DNA of 27,002 nucleotides, from positions 340,441 to 367,442 of the forward strand of contig ML977020.1 in NCBI GenBank assembly GCA_010015675.1. Direction: 5' to 3'. The stretch is from Byssothecium circinans (taxonomy: Eukaryota > Ascomycota > Dothideomycetes > Pleosporales > Massarinaceae). The notes under the pieces are model-generated. The model saw only the letters and a list, made by a program, of their open reading frames with translations. It was not told the origin of the DNA and searched no databases. Below are positions 17,528 through 27,002 of the stretch, piece after piece. How positions within the stretch are numbered: the stretch's first letter is position 1; each line of letters begins with the position of its first letter. Made by a program: the position numbers and the translations under genes.

Positions 17528-19823
17528 GATGCGGCAGCTTGCAGCGAGCGATATAGCCTAGCCGGATGACGCGGACAGTCAGATTGCGTAGTGTAGGCTG
17601 GAGAGGTGATGAGCGTGCAGCGCAAAAAGGCGCATCTACTGCAGGGCCATATGTATGCGCATAAGCTGTGGAAAATATTGCGATGAAGGCGTGCAGGAAG
17701 CTGGAGAGGATCTGGCGTGAGGTACGGCGAGGTATAGAAGATAGTAGTGGGGAGGAGGCAGGCTGATTACGCCTCAGCCTGGTCGCAGTTGCTTGAAGGC
17801 GAGACAAGGCTAGGTGGACGGTACACGCAAACAGCAACAACAAATATGAGCAGCTCAAACGATGCAAAATGTATGGTTTGCCTGGGTGAATGCTGGTTCC
17901 ACGTGCATATAACAAAGCTGGAATTTGGTTCGGTGGAGCTCGAGAATAGGAAGTGGAGAGTGGGCCTGCAGGACGGCATTGCGTCATACCCAGACGTCAC
18001 TTGGGATCTATTAAAAGCCCCTGACTACCTCAGCCGCTTCAGAGTCCAGATATCAGAACAGGTCCAACAGGTACCTTCGCTAGGTACCTCATCACTGAGG
18101 AGTCATCGCAACGCATTGTCATACTCAAACCTCCATGATGTTTTGATACACGATATTCTGTACCCGTCGAATCGTAGCTCTCCTGACGTCCAAACTCTTC
18201 TGTGTACGCCGGAAGGAGCTCCGTTCTCAAATTTCCGTCAATCAACGGTTTGAGGGGCCTGGACCGACTTCCCGAGGTCTCCAAGATGATAATGCCAGCT
18301 TGCGCACCTGCAATCGCGCCAGCACGTGACCAAACGGGCAAAAGATTGAACATATGCAAGAGCATCGTTGATGGAACGATCAGCTTGGCATCCGGGAATA
18401 CCAAGAAACAAGGCCGCGGGATTCTGTCAGCTCTTTCATCCTTGCGGCTTGAATCATGAACGTTGGAACTTGCGGCAAGTGTATCCTGTCTTTTGACATG
18501 GCGGAAGGGAGCTCTGCGACACTCTCATTGCAGGCTCACCACTCAACTGCCGGTGAGATGGTCCATTATCGGGCCGGGACCCCTCAGGCGGCATCCCGCC
18601 ATATGTGGGACGCAGCAGTCTTTCGAATGTGCCAGCGAGGTTTGTGGACAAGCAATTGAATGCTTTGTCAAGTTGCCCGTACTGTTGCATCAGCACAAGA
18701 CTGCAACTCTGTAAGCGTCATTGTGACTGTCCGTCCTTGACAAAGAGAGTGCCGATCATCGTCATGTTGTTCTTTGAGTCACGGCGATTTCGCGCCGCTC
18801 TGGTTTGTTTCAGCAGCAGCTTTGTTTCGGTGCACGGTGAATTATGATGGTCGATCAAGTTGCGGCGCGAGCACGGCGGTTTCGCGAATGCAGGGGCTCC
18901 CGCCTGCGCCGCCATCACAGCTGGAAGTCAACCACGGCTGAGCCTGCGCCTGAGCCTGTGAGGCTGCACATGTGTAAAGGTTTGTAAAGGTGTGCGGTCG
19001 CGAGCCAAGCGGCGCGTGGCGGCTACACCTGCTGCGGCTGGGTGTAGAGTTTGAGTCTGTCCTGTTGGGGGCAGCATTGAGACGGAATCCGTGAGAGGTA
19101 AGAGGGCGCGTCTCCGGATATTGCTGTTGAGTCTTGATGCCATGGACCAGGGTACCCTTTTCTATGTGGAGACACTGGAGAGCAGAGGGTGAGGATCGCC
19201 TGTCGTCAGATAGGAATGAAGTGAGCCAACATGCAAAAGGTCTGAATGACAGTGAATAATGACAATAATGGATGACGATGGAGTGAAGCTCACAGCCTCA
19301 GCACGCTGACGGTCGTTAATTCACGATTCATTAATAAATTGCAATGCTGCAGCGCGCTGGGGCACTGGGGTGGTTCGGCGCGGATAGACATGCCTGGGTC
19401 TGGCGTTCTGAGACGGCTAATGCTTCAGAGCGTGGCGTGCTGCCTCGTCATTCGCTGCATCGCCTTCTCACTCAGCGGTCCCATCGTCCTCCTGAGTCCT
19501 GACCAGGCCGCCTTTTCTACGCAACCTTTCAAATGCGCCCTCTTGTTGTTTCGACTTGTGAGACCGCTGCGTGTTTGTCTGCTCCCACCAAGCGCCGCTG
19601 CTGTTGCCACCTCTCCACCGCTAGAGCCCCCGATAATAAAGACCCTTTCAACTCAACCTCTATCTCCCCAACCTGCCCCCCGGCCGCCCCAAATACGAAC
19701 AACCAGTCCGTCCGAATCACCACCGCTCAGGAGCACTTCATCATACACACTCCATACTATATTCCGACTGCCTCCTTCGCTGGAGCAAACCGTCCACGGC
19801 ACACCCCTCTACCTCGCGACCGC

Positions 19824-19838
19824 TGACGTGACGTGACG
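19824..19838 (+). promoter_or_regulatory. CRE-like array upstream of STE11
   Basis: TGACGTGACGTGACG contains three overlapping TGACG cores, the half-site of the ATF/CREB bZIP element, 296 bp before the STE11 start codon. ATF/CREB-type bZIP proteins act downstream of stress MAP kinases in fungi, so the position is suggestive, not proven. Confidence 0.35.
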
Positions 19839-20007
19839 CTGCTGCTCTGCTCCAACACGTACCGCTGCTGTGCAACCTCACAACTGCACCTCGCCGGCAC
19901 TCGAGGTCTCCTGGACGAACTGTCTGCACTTCCCACCGCATTCTCCCAGCAGTCTGCCCGACGCATCCGCTTCATTATTTGTCTTTAGTCCACGAACGAA
20001 CCCCACC

Positions 20008-20019
20008 ATGCGTGCTTGA
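20008..20019 (+). promoter_or_regulatory. Four-codon uORF upstream of STE11
   Basis: ATG CGT GCT TGA (M-R-A-stop) follows CCCCACC, with A at -3, a good fungal initiation context. It ends 114 bp before the STE11 start, and no other ATG lies between. It matters only if the STE11 transcript starts upstream of 20008, which the sequence cannot show. Confidence 0.4.
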
Positions 20020-20133
20020 CACAACCGTCTTGTACCGGACAGGCAGTGACAAACCTGCCCCTCACATCTGACAGCCCGCTTGCAGTGGTCGATAACCCCC
20101 CAGGCACCCATCACACCTCCCTCCTCCCTCATA

Positions 20134-23100
20134 ATGGCTATGCTCGCATCGAAACCGGCCTACGTGCCTCCCTCCTTGGGCTCATCCTCCTCGCAGACCT
20201 CAGCCCAGTACAACTCCAGCGCCCAGAGCTACCGTACCCATGGCTCCAGCTCACGCCCCGACACTTCACTCATTGCCTCGCCCACCGAGTCGGAATTCTC
20301 GGAAGCCTACGATGCCCCAGACGCAATACGGTATGGGAAAATTAGACAGCAGGCATGCCAGTCGGCTAACGTGTGCAGGCACTGGGACGAAAACAAAGTC
20401 GGCGACTGGCTCAAACGGATCAACTGTGCCCAATATGTTGAGCTGTTCAAGCGTATGCTGCCCCAAACACCACAGCTGTGCTTTACTGACCCTCCTAGAA
20501 AACAACATCAACGGCGAAAACCTCATGGAGATGGACCAGGCCCATCTCAAAGATATGGGCATCAAGAAGGTGGGCGACCGCGTCCGTATCGGCTCGCAGG
20601 CGAAGCAGCTCCGGAATAAGGAGTACAGAAAGGCTTCAAGACGGATGTCTAATAGGGTACGCTTTCTAATATCCGCTATATATGTAGTTGCCTAATTTGT
20701 GTCCAGCAATCACTCGCCATGCTAGACAGTGCAGCCTACACCCCGCCATCCTCTGGCTCGCCCCGCCCCGTCATCCACTCCGCCCGCTCCATGCCCACAA
20801 CCGGCTCCTCGCGCTCTGAGAAGCGAATGTCCCGCCAAATCACAAACTCGGACTTTAATTACTCATACAGTGGGACACGATCTCCATCGCGACCCAGTTC
20901 CCCCATGGTTGATCAAGACAACCGAAGCCTGCAACCCCAGCGCTACAACAGAATCAACAGCCCCAAGGATATCGCAAAGTCTGCATCACCGTACTCGAGT
21001 CAGCCCTACAGTGCTTCAAATAGTTCCGCAAATGTCTCTCGGTACGGCAGGAACCAGCGGACAACACCCACCGAGACACCTCAGACCGCTCGATTCACAC
21101 ATCACCGACCGGGACATAGTATTGACGCCACCAACAGCGCAATACTCCCCTCGGATAAGGCTTTGATTCGGGTCATCTACGACTCAGGCCGGTCATCTGT
21201 GGTGAATATCGAGAGTTGCAAGACGGCTGATGAGATCATGCTCAAGGCGCTGCGAAAGGCTCAGCTCAACGAAAACCACGTCAAGGCATATTGCTTCTAC
21301 GTTTTAGACGGCGGCGAACCTAATGCCTCTTTGTGCTACCGTTTAAGTGACATTGAGCTCGTTCGTCTGTGCAAAGACGCCAACCGCCATGAAAGAGGCC
21401 GCCTCATACTCCGCAAAATCCACACGGGTGAACCAGAGGAGGACCAGTTGAAGACAGCGGCTGGTATCTACCAGCAGCAAAATCTTCAACAAAACCAAAA
21501 CATTTTCGTGCCCACAAGTGAAAGAAGTAAGGACAAGATTCAGAAGATCACCGGGGAGTCACTAGCCGCCGTCAGCTATCCGTTATCGCCCTCTTCGGCT
21601 CGCGAGCGGGAACGACACATACATTCTACGGCCAAGGATCTAGAGGGCCCGGCTCAAAAGTCACCACAGTTCGCTGCAAAGGCCCGCAAACTGAAGCAAT
21701 TCTATGGTGCTCGACCGCCCAGTGAGCTCATTACCTCCGACCTCACGTCCTACTTCCCGGATGTCGAAAAGGGCGATATCGACAAGACGATTCGGATGTC
21801 CATCCGACGATCTCGACGGCTCAGCCGTGCAGCTTCTCGATTGTCCATGGCTTCCAACTTCAGCGTGGCTTCCAGCCTGAAGGATGCGCCTCCTCTGCCC
21901 TCCATCGCCGACAACTGGCTGCAGGGCGGAAATCAAGCCCGGCCACTGCGCCCTCTTTCGGTCTTGAGACTTGGTCTACCCTCGCAGTCGGGTTACCGCG
22001 ATTCAGTAGCCTCCTCTGTCCTTGAGCCACTCGAGGAGGAATCCCCTCTGGAGCCCAACAGAAAGTCATACGTCTCTTTTGGCGGTGACAGCGCCACCGA
22101 TGGCGTCTCTATTACGGACCCCGAAGGCAACACAGCTATGCAATCGTACTTTGACGACGGCGGCAGCAGTCTTGCTGGCAGTAGTACTAGCAACACCGAA
22201 AATGGCGACTCGCTCAACAAGCGCCTCTCCGCAGCTATTGCTGAAGATGGTGAGGAGTATGACGATGAGCTTGCAGACTACCTAGAGCAAGACTCGTGGG
22301 AGAATGTCAAGTACATGAAGGGAGCTCTGATCGGTCAAGGTTCCTTTGGAAGCGTGTATCTCGCTCTCCACGCTGTCACCGGAGAGCTAATGGCTGTAAA
22401 GCAAGTCGAACTTCCCTCAGCCTCAAGCGCTACAAAGATGGACCAGAGGAAGACGAATATGGTCGAAGCCTTGAAGCACGAAATTGGGCTCTTGCGAGAC
22501 CTCAAGCACAAGAATATCGTGCAGTACCTTGGATCCAACTCGGACGAAAACCATCTCAACATTTTCCTCGAATACGTTCCCGGTGGCTCCGTCGCTACCA
22601 TGCTGGTCAACTACGGACCATTGGGCGAATCTCTCATCCAGAATTTTGTCCGCCAGATTCTACAGGGTCTATCGTACCTTCATTCACGGGACATTATCCA
22701 TCGCGACATCAAGGGTGCCAACATTCTTGTCGACAATAAGGGCGCTGTTAAGATTTCTGATTTCGGTATTTCGAAGCGCGTGGAAACTTCGAGTCTGATC
22801 AGCGGCAAAAAAGGAAACCAGCGCGTTTCACTCCAAGGCTCTGTCTTCTGGATGGCACCCGAGGTGGTTCGACAGACCGCATATACTCGCAAAGCCGATA
22901 TCTGGTCCCTGGGCTGCCTTATCGTGGAGATGTTCACGGGCAGTCACCCACACCCAAACTGCGATCAGTTCCAAGCCATTTTCAAGATTGGCGTCTCCAA
23001 GGACGCCAGCCCAACCATGCCCGACAACGCTGGTGATGACGCTCGCGCGTTTCTCGAGCAAACGTTCCTCATCGACCATGAAAAGCGTCCAAGTGCCGAT

Positions 23101-23142
23101 GAGCTGCTCGCTAGCCAGTTCTGCACCAACCAGGCCGAATGA
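20134..23142 (+). CDS. STE11: Ste11-type MAP kinase kinase kinase
   Basis: Four exons, 20134-20330, 20379-20452, 20499-20656 and 20707-23142, giving 954 aa. The three introns are tiny (48, 46 and 50 bp) with GCTAAC or CTGAC branch sites and split the SAM domain (about residues 66-135, HWDENKVGDWLKRI to IGSQAKQLRN). A Ras-binding/RA-like domain follows at about 293-385 (ALIRVIYDSGRSS to RLILRKIHTG). A basic segment near 470-525 (LKQFYGARPPSELI, IRRSRRLSR) matches the position of the autoinhibitory region in fungal orthologues. The kinase domain is about 679-948: glycine loop GQGSFGSV (686-693), Lys708, HRD 808-810, DFG from 828, APE 860-862, all intact. In fungi this kinase links Ste50/Ste20 to the mating/filamentation and osmostress MAPK pathways. 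Open sequence extends upstream to 20080, but from a TTG; Met1 or Met3 is the likely start. Confidence 0.95.
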
Positions 23143-24512
23143 AAAGGCTTGTGTTGCGCTTCGTTTATACCCTTTTCCTTTTCTTTTCTACTCTTCTGTC
23201 TTTTCCTTCACCGGTATAATGGGTGCTCGCACCATCATAATGGATTTATGTGGCATGACACGGCATATATGCATAGGAGAATGAGTAAAAATTCTGTCAC
23301 GGACGGGGAGTCACCGGGAATCTGTTTAGGTGGGTCTTCATCCTTTCTATATCCCCCTTCTATATAACAGTGTTCTGACGTCTTTCCCGCGACGTGGATC
23401 TTTCTTTTCTCCCGCACGATATGGCATTATTTGTCCAGTCGTTGTACAATACCATAGCGCCCTACCTTTTTCACTGCGTTCACAAAGCCGCTGGGCGGGC
23501 GGAAATATCCTGGACTTCATATGCTAGATGGATGATTAAGATATCACTGGAAAAAAGGAATGTACTTGTAGTCAGAGCTTATGGAATCGCCTTGATGGGC
23601 TTTCTACCTTTCTCACGGATTCTTGAATCAAATTGAATGCATGGCTGGGTGGTGGCGGGCTCACAGTCGGAAGAATGAATGGTACTGTACTGTACATGAC
23701 GGCAGTCCAAAACGGCCCTTTTCTCGTATCTACTCCCGCCGTTCTTGTCAGCTTGGACGAGTCGCGGCCTCAATCATAGCGTTACCCCGCGTCACAAGCT
23801 AGCTGCTAGCTTCTCCACGGCTGGGCGGTATCCGTCCGACCTTTTACGGTACCTTTGTATGGTAGACAGGAGACCGAGAGACACCGAGGTTATGAAACTA
23901 TATCTGTCTCGCGGCAGTTTGATTGGGAAATTTTGGGGGGAGGGGCGGGTTATGTGAACAAGGCCTGGTCACCGTGCGGGTCCTGCGGGGAGGGGGAGAT
24001 TGCGGGAAGTATATATATGTAGTGGTTGGAGGGACGCACGAGGTGTGAGGTTCTTTAAATTTTCATTTTTTTATAGAGTTTTGTCGTCGTTGCATGTTTC
24101 CTGTTGGATAGCATAGCATAGGTTGTTAACTTGGGTGCTGCGGAACCCTATCTACTGCTTTACTGTCTTGGAGACTGCGGTAACAAGAGCGTCGGGTTAG
24201 GACGGGTGGACTGGACACCCTTTGGACTTACGCCGTCTTTGGTCGACGTCGGTGTCTGATATCTTCGAGCGTGCCGTGACGGTGAGGAAAGGAGAGGGAA
24301 GGAGAGGCATATACCAGACGCTACGCTCTGCTAGAAGCCTTTTCGTTATTCTCCCGCGATTAAAGAGAAATCTATTGGCGACGCTCGACGCGAATTTATT
24401 TCTTTAAGGCCAAAGGACTTGATATTATCGATCTCGGAGCAGTGAGGCCCTCGACCCCGTCCTACCCCGAAACCCTCCCGATCTGCGGTTTCTTTTGAGA
24501 GACGTGTCAGTC
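23143..24512. other. Intergenic: STE11 3' region and ADH promoter
   Basis: This 1.37 kb stretch has no supported gene. It opens with a pyrimidine-rich 3' flank after the STE11 stop. Closer to ADH, G-rich runs at 23934-24007 include GCGGGG, which fits the CreA carbon-repressor consensus SYGGRG, and TATATATG lies at about 24010-24017. Assignment of these sites is by motif only. Confidence 0.5.
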
Positions 24513-25918
24513 ATGGCGTCGACGTCTACTATGGAAATACCGAAGAAGAATAAAGCCGCTGTTTACGATAAGCCGGGGACCATCTCGACGAAGGTCGTGG
24601 AACTGGAGGTTCCTGAACCGGGGCCGGGCGAGGTGTTGGTTAATTTGTATGATCTCCTCTCTCTCCCCTTCTCTTTATACCTAGGTATATCCACATCCCC
24701 TCTAACGCATCCGAACTATAGAACACACTCGGGTGTCTGCCACTCCGACATGGGCATCATGCTCAATTCATGGAAAAGCCTTCCCTTCCCCACGCAAGCT
24801 GGACAAGTCGGCGGCCATGAGGGCGTGGGAAAGATTGTGAAGATGGGTCCTGGGACGGAGGGCACGGCGGTGAAGTTGGGGCAGAGGGTGGGGATTAAGT
24901 GGATGGCGGGGATTTGTGAGGCTTGTGAGGCGTGTCGAGCCGGGTTTGATGCTAATTGTTTCAATGGGGTGAGTTATTTCTTTTCTTCTACGATTTTTGG
25001 GGGAGGGGATGAGATATGAGGGCGATGGCGGTGAGTGGAGAGAGTCGTGGGAAGTGTTAAAGGGGATGGGATGGAACGGGCATGGAATGGGATGGGATAC
25101 TGTACCGATCGAATACGTGAGTTCAGACTAACATTCCATCAGAAAATCTCAGGATACTACACCCCAGGCACATTCCAACAATACGTCGTCTCCCCCGCAA
25201 ACTACGTAACGCCCATCCCCGACGGACTCGACTCCGCCGCCGCAGCGCCCCTGCTCTGTGCCGGAGTAACAGTCTACTCCGCGCTACGGAAAAGTGGTGC
25301 TGAAGCCGGGTACGTCTTCTTTCCATCTTGCAACCCCATCATTCTTGCATACAGCCCCTAACACAGAGGATCAGAAACTTCGTAGTCATATCCGGTGCAG
25401 GCGGCGGTCTCGGCCACATCGCCGTCCAGTTCGCCGCCCGTGCAATCGGCAACCGCGTCATCGGCATCGACCACTCGTCGAAGAAAGACATCGTCCTAGA
25501 AAGCGGCGCCGAGCACTTCATCCCCATCGACGGAACCCCCGACATAGAGGCCGCAGTCAAAGCCCTCACCAACGGTCTCGGAGCACACGCCGTACTCGTC
25601 ATTGCGGGTAACAACGCGGCTTATGCATCCTCGGTCGCGCTTCTCCGCTTCGGAGGCCGCGTCGTGTGCGTCGGGATCCCCGAGGGCGAACCCGTGCCGA
25701 TTAAGGGCGCTTTTCCGGGCCTGATTGCGGTCAAGGAGGTGCAGATTGTGGGGTCCGCGGTGGGGAATCGGAAGGAGGCGATTGACACGTTGGATTTTGC
25801 GGCGAGGGGCATTGTGAAGACGCACTATAGGGTGGAGAAGATGGAGAAGTTGACTGAGGTTTTTGGGGAGATGGAGAGGCAGGGGGTGAAGGGGAGGGTG
25901 GTGTTGGATTTGAGTTGA
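24513..25918 (+). CDS. Zinc-dependent alcohol dehydrogenase (ADH1-like, NAD)
   Basis: Four exons, 24513-24646, 24722-24968, 25143-25309 and 25375-25918, giving 363 aa. Introns are 75 bp (in frame and stop-free), 174 bp and 65 bp; the joins restore VNL|THSGVCHSD, CFNG|KISGYYTPGTFQQYV and EAG|NFVVISGAGGGLGH. Catalytic zinc ligands are Cys51, His77 with Glu78 (GGHEG) and Cys166; structural zinc ligands are Cys110, Cys113, Cys116 and Cys124. The Rossmann motif is GAGGGLG at 190-196, and Asp215 (GIDHSS) at the end of the second strand predicts NAD over NADP. No targeting peptide is evident, so a cytosolic enzyme interconverting ethanol or related primary alcohols and aldehydes is likely. The open frame extends upstream from a TTG; the first ATG is 24513, with a second at 24531. 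Confidence 0.94.
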
Positions 25919-26726
25919 GCTGAGTTGGGGTTTGATCTATCGTTTAGTTTGATTGCGTAGTTGATATCCTCAATTTGAGTGTTCGCGTTATTTTTGCTAT
26001 TTGCGACGAGTATCAAGTACATTTTGGTTACGGCCCTCGTATTAACGAATCTATGAGAGTGCGCTTATTTATGGGTGGACTGTAGTATTCTTCACTTGTG
26101 TGTGTTTGAGATTTCGTTGTAGGATTCGTTCAACAAATCCTTCACCAACCACATGAGCAATCACCTCACAGCAAACACGCTTCATATATCTGTGGCTTTC
26201 ATGCCATTTCATCTCCCTGAAGTTGTTGCAATTCTCGTTTCTAAAGACAGGGGCCTCGGGTTGGTTGGTTGCGCCCGTGTACTGGGAATACCATTACGTT
26301 TGAGAGCTTCAATCGTGTTATTGAAAGAGGCTAGCTACTCTAGCTGTTTGCGCATTCAATCTCAGTTTTGAGGGCGTGATAACGTGACAATGGGGCGTTA
26401 ATGATGCATTTGCTCTTTTTCCATTCTTCGTGATTTCACTCGCGTACCTGGATGACTTGTGTACGGTGAAGGCGCGAACGGCGTCTGCGGCCTTCTTCAC
26501 TACATGTTTCAAACTTTCGCTTTCGAAGGCAATATCTGTGAAGGATGGTGGCGATACGCTCCCACATCAAGCCCCGCGATCTTCACTTGTCTGTCGTAGT
26601 GACTATCCTGGGTTGAAGGCGCGACCGACTTCTGCAGCTTTCTTCACTGCACGATTGAAGCCCGCGTCTTCAATGGCAGCACTCGTGAATGTCTAGAACA
26701 TGGCGTATATCCTATATAAGGCCTCA
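25919..26726. other. ADH 3' flank and decayed repeat-bearing stretch
   Basis: After the ADH stop the sequence is AT-rich as expected for a 3' UTR. From about 26140 on there are only short frames. Two degenerate copies of a 76 bp unit lie at 26466-26541 and 26613-26688. No complete gene is supported. Confidence 0.55.
26466..26688. repeat. Degenerate 76 bp direct repeat, two copies
   Basis: Positions 26466-26541 and 26613-26688 align without gaps at roughly 70% identity by eye, and most differences are transitions. Both share TGAAGGCGCGA and TTCTTCACT. On the minus strand both read as related peptides, HVVKKAADAVRAF and RAVKKAAEVGRAF, which suggests a coding ancestor that has decayed. Confidence 0.5.
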
Positions 26727-26883
26727 TGTTGGACTGAACAGTACTTGACTGTTCCGGACGGTTCAGTACCGTTCCGGCTTAGCGTCGGCTCCTGCCTATA
26801 TAGTCGCCTCTCCTGAGCTACACTGCTCCACACACAATTCATCACGTTCTCATCGCATCCTCTCGGGTCTCTACTGTCCAACA
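26727..26883 (+). repeat. Long terminal repeat (157 bp)
   Basis: It begins TGTTGG and ends CCAACA, perfect 6 bp inverted termini of the TG...CA type. TATATAG at 26797-26803 is a likely U3 promoter element. The U3 part carries two GTTCCGG motifs 20 bp apart and ACTGAAC / GTTCAGT in opposite orientations. Confidence 0.75.
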
Positions 26884-26897
26884 GTTATGAGCCCGGC
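26884..26897 (+). other. Primer-binding site, half initiator tRNA-Met
   Basis: GTTATGAGCCCGGC begins at the base after the LTR. It is complementary to the anticodon arm of initiator tRNA-Met (GGGCUCAUAAC), the primer used by copia-type elements whose primer is a cleaved half tRNA. The last three bases depend on the host tRNA sequence. Confidence 0.72.
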
Positions 26898-27002
26898 CTA
26901 ACTCCATCTACTTTATCATTATATACGAACAAGTAGCCATACTACCCCCGTCCACACCGATCTACCGACACCTTGTTGTGCACCTTCCACCTACTTCAGC
27001 GT

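Larger units (their letters stand above)
17528..20133. promoter_or_regulatory. Long divergent upstream region, DUF7514 / STE11
   Basis: At 2.6 kb this is the longest stretch without a supported gene. The part nearest STE11 (about 19500-20130) is C- and pyrimidine-rich with few ATGs, like a long 5' leader. It contains a CRE-like array (19824-19838) and a four-codon uORF (20008-20019). An ATG-started frame of 135 codons at 17846-18253 has no recognisable motif and I do not call it a gene. No tRNA or other structured RNA is recognised. Confidence 0.5.
26727..27002 (+). mobile_element. 5' end of a Ty1/copia-type LTR retrotransposon (runs off the window)
   Basis: A 157 bp LTR is followed directly by a primer-binding site and about 105 bp of leader; gag-pol would lie beyond the window. 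The boundary repeats, the TATA-like element and the tRNA match agree with one another, which makes the call firm despite the missing coding region. The 5 bp upstream (CCTCA, 26722-26726) would be the target-site copy. The window cannot show whether the element is full length. Confidence 0.75.

Noticed and set aside
17376..17987. 203-codon minus-strand frame near the DUF7514 start
   Set aside because: It overlaps DUF7514 exon 1 in another frame, is low-complexity and shows no family features.
17846..18253. 135-codon ATG-started plus-strand frame in the STE11 upstream region
   Set aside because: The translation has no recognised motif, no homology I can name and no splice or promoter support; it could be an orphan gene but I cannot support it.
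19339..19836. 165-codon plus-strand frame upstream of STE11
   Set aside because: The composition reflects the pyrimidine-rich leader (Pro/Ser/Leu bias) and no domain is visible.
26711..26721. CCTATATAAGG as a CArG/Mcm1 box
   Set aside because: The A/T core has seven bases instead of six, so it does not fit the consensus.
1..27002. tRNA genes, rRNA genes and CRISPR arrays
   Set aside because: I looked for B-box-like GGTTCGANTCC, rRNA-like blocks and regularly spaced repeats and saw none; a tRNAscan-SE run would settle the tRNA question.

Overview
The window reads as nuclear DNA of a filamentous ascomycete (Pezizomycotina). Genes are spaced by 0.2-2.6 kb, lie on both strands, and most are cut by short introns (46-174 bp) with GTRNGT donors, CTAAC/CTGAC branch sites and YAG acceptors. 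Gene content (Ste11-type MAPKKK, fungal DUF7514 protein, CE5 esterase, GH127 enzyme, Vti1 SNARE) fits a Dothideomycete, probably Pleosporales; that rank is an inference from family resemblance. All exon models here were built by hand from splice signals and conserved protein joins. Nineteen introns were placed in nine genes.

Left part (1-5252): a gene-free left edge with small inverted and direct repeats; a single-exon secreted GH127-family glycosidase (1166-3496, minus); then a three-exon VTI1 Qb-SNARE gene (4343-5252, minus). Centre-left (5855-10483): a three-exon FAD-dependent amine-oxidase-like protein (plus), convergent with a four-exon ribosomal protein eL43 gene (minus), which shares an upstream region with an F-box-like protein gene (plus). 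Centre (10835-14838): a two-exon secreted CE5 acetylxylan esterase/cutinase-family gene (minus), a two-exon APH-family phosphotransferase (minus) and a divergent three-exon small protein of unknown function (plus).

Right part (15576-27002): a three-exon DUF7514 protein (minus), a 2.6 kb upstream region without a supported gene, the four-exon STE11-type MAPKKK (SAM, Ras-binding and kinase domains; plus), a four-exon zinc alcohol dehydrogenase (plus), then a decayed repeat-bearing stretch. The last 276 bp begin an LTR retrotransposon: a 157 bp LTR bounded by TGTTGG...CCAACA, followed at once by a primer-binding site matching the anticodon arm of initiator tRNA-Met, as in Ty1/copia elements. Its coding region lies beyond the window.

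The genes do not form an obvious pathway cluster. Housekeeping genes (SNARE, ribosomal protein, MAPKKK, ADH) are interspersed with two secreted carbohydrate-active enzymes (GH127, CE5) that would both act on plant cell-wall polysaccharide. The observations most worth a second look are the copia-type LTR/PBS at the right edge; four introns that are multiples of three with no in-frame stop, so retention would give longer intact proteins; the Asn-to-Asp change in the APH-family catalytic loop; and the long STE11 upstream region with a four-codon uORF and a CRE-like array. I found no convincing wholly new multi-gene system.
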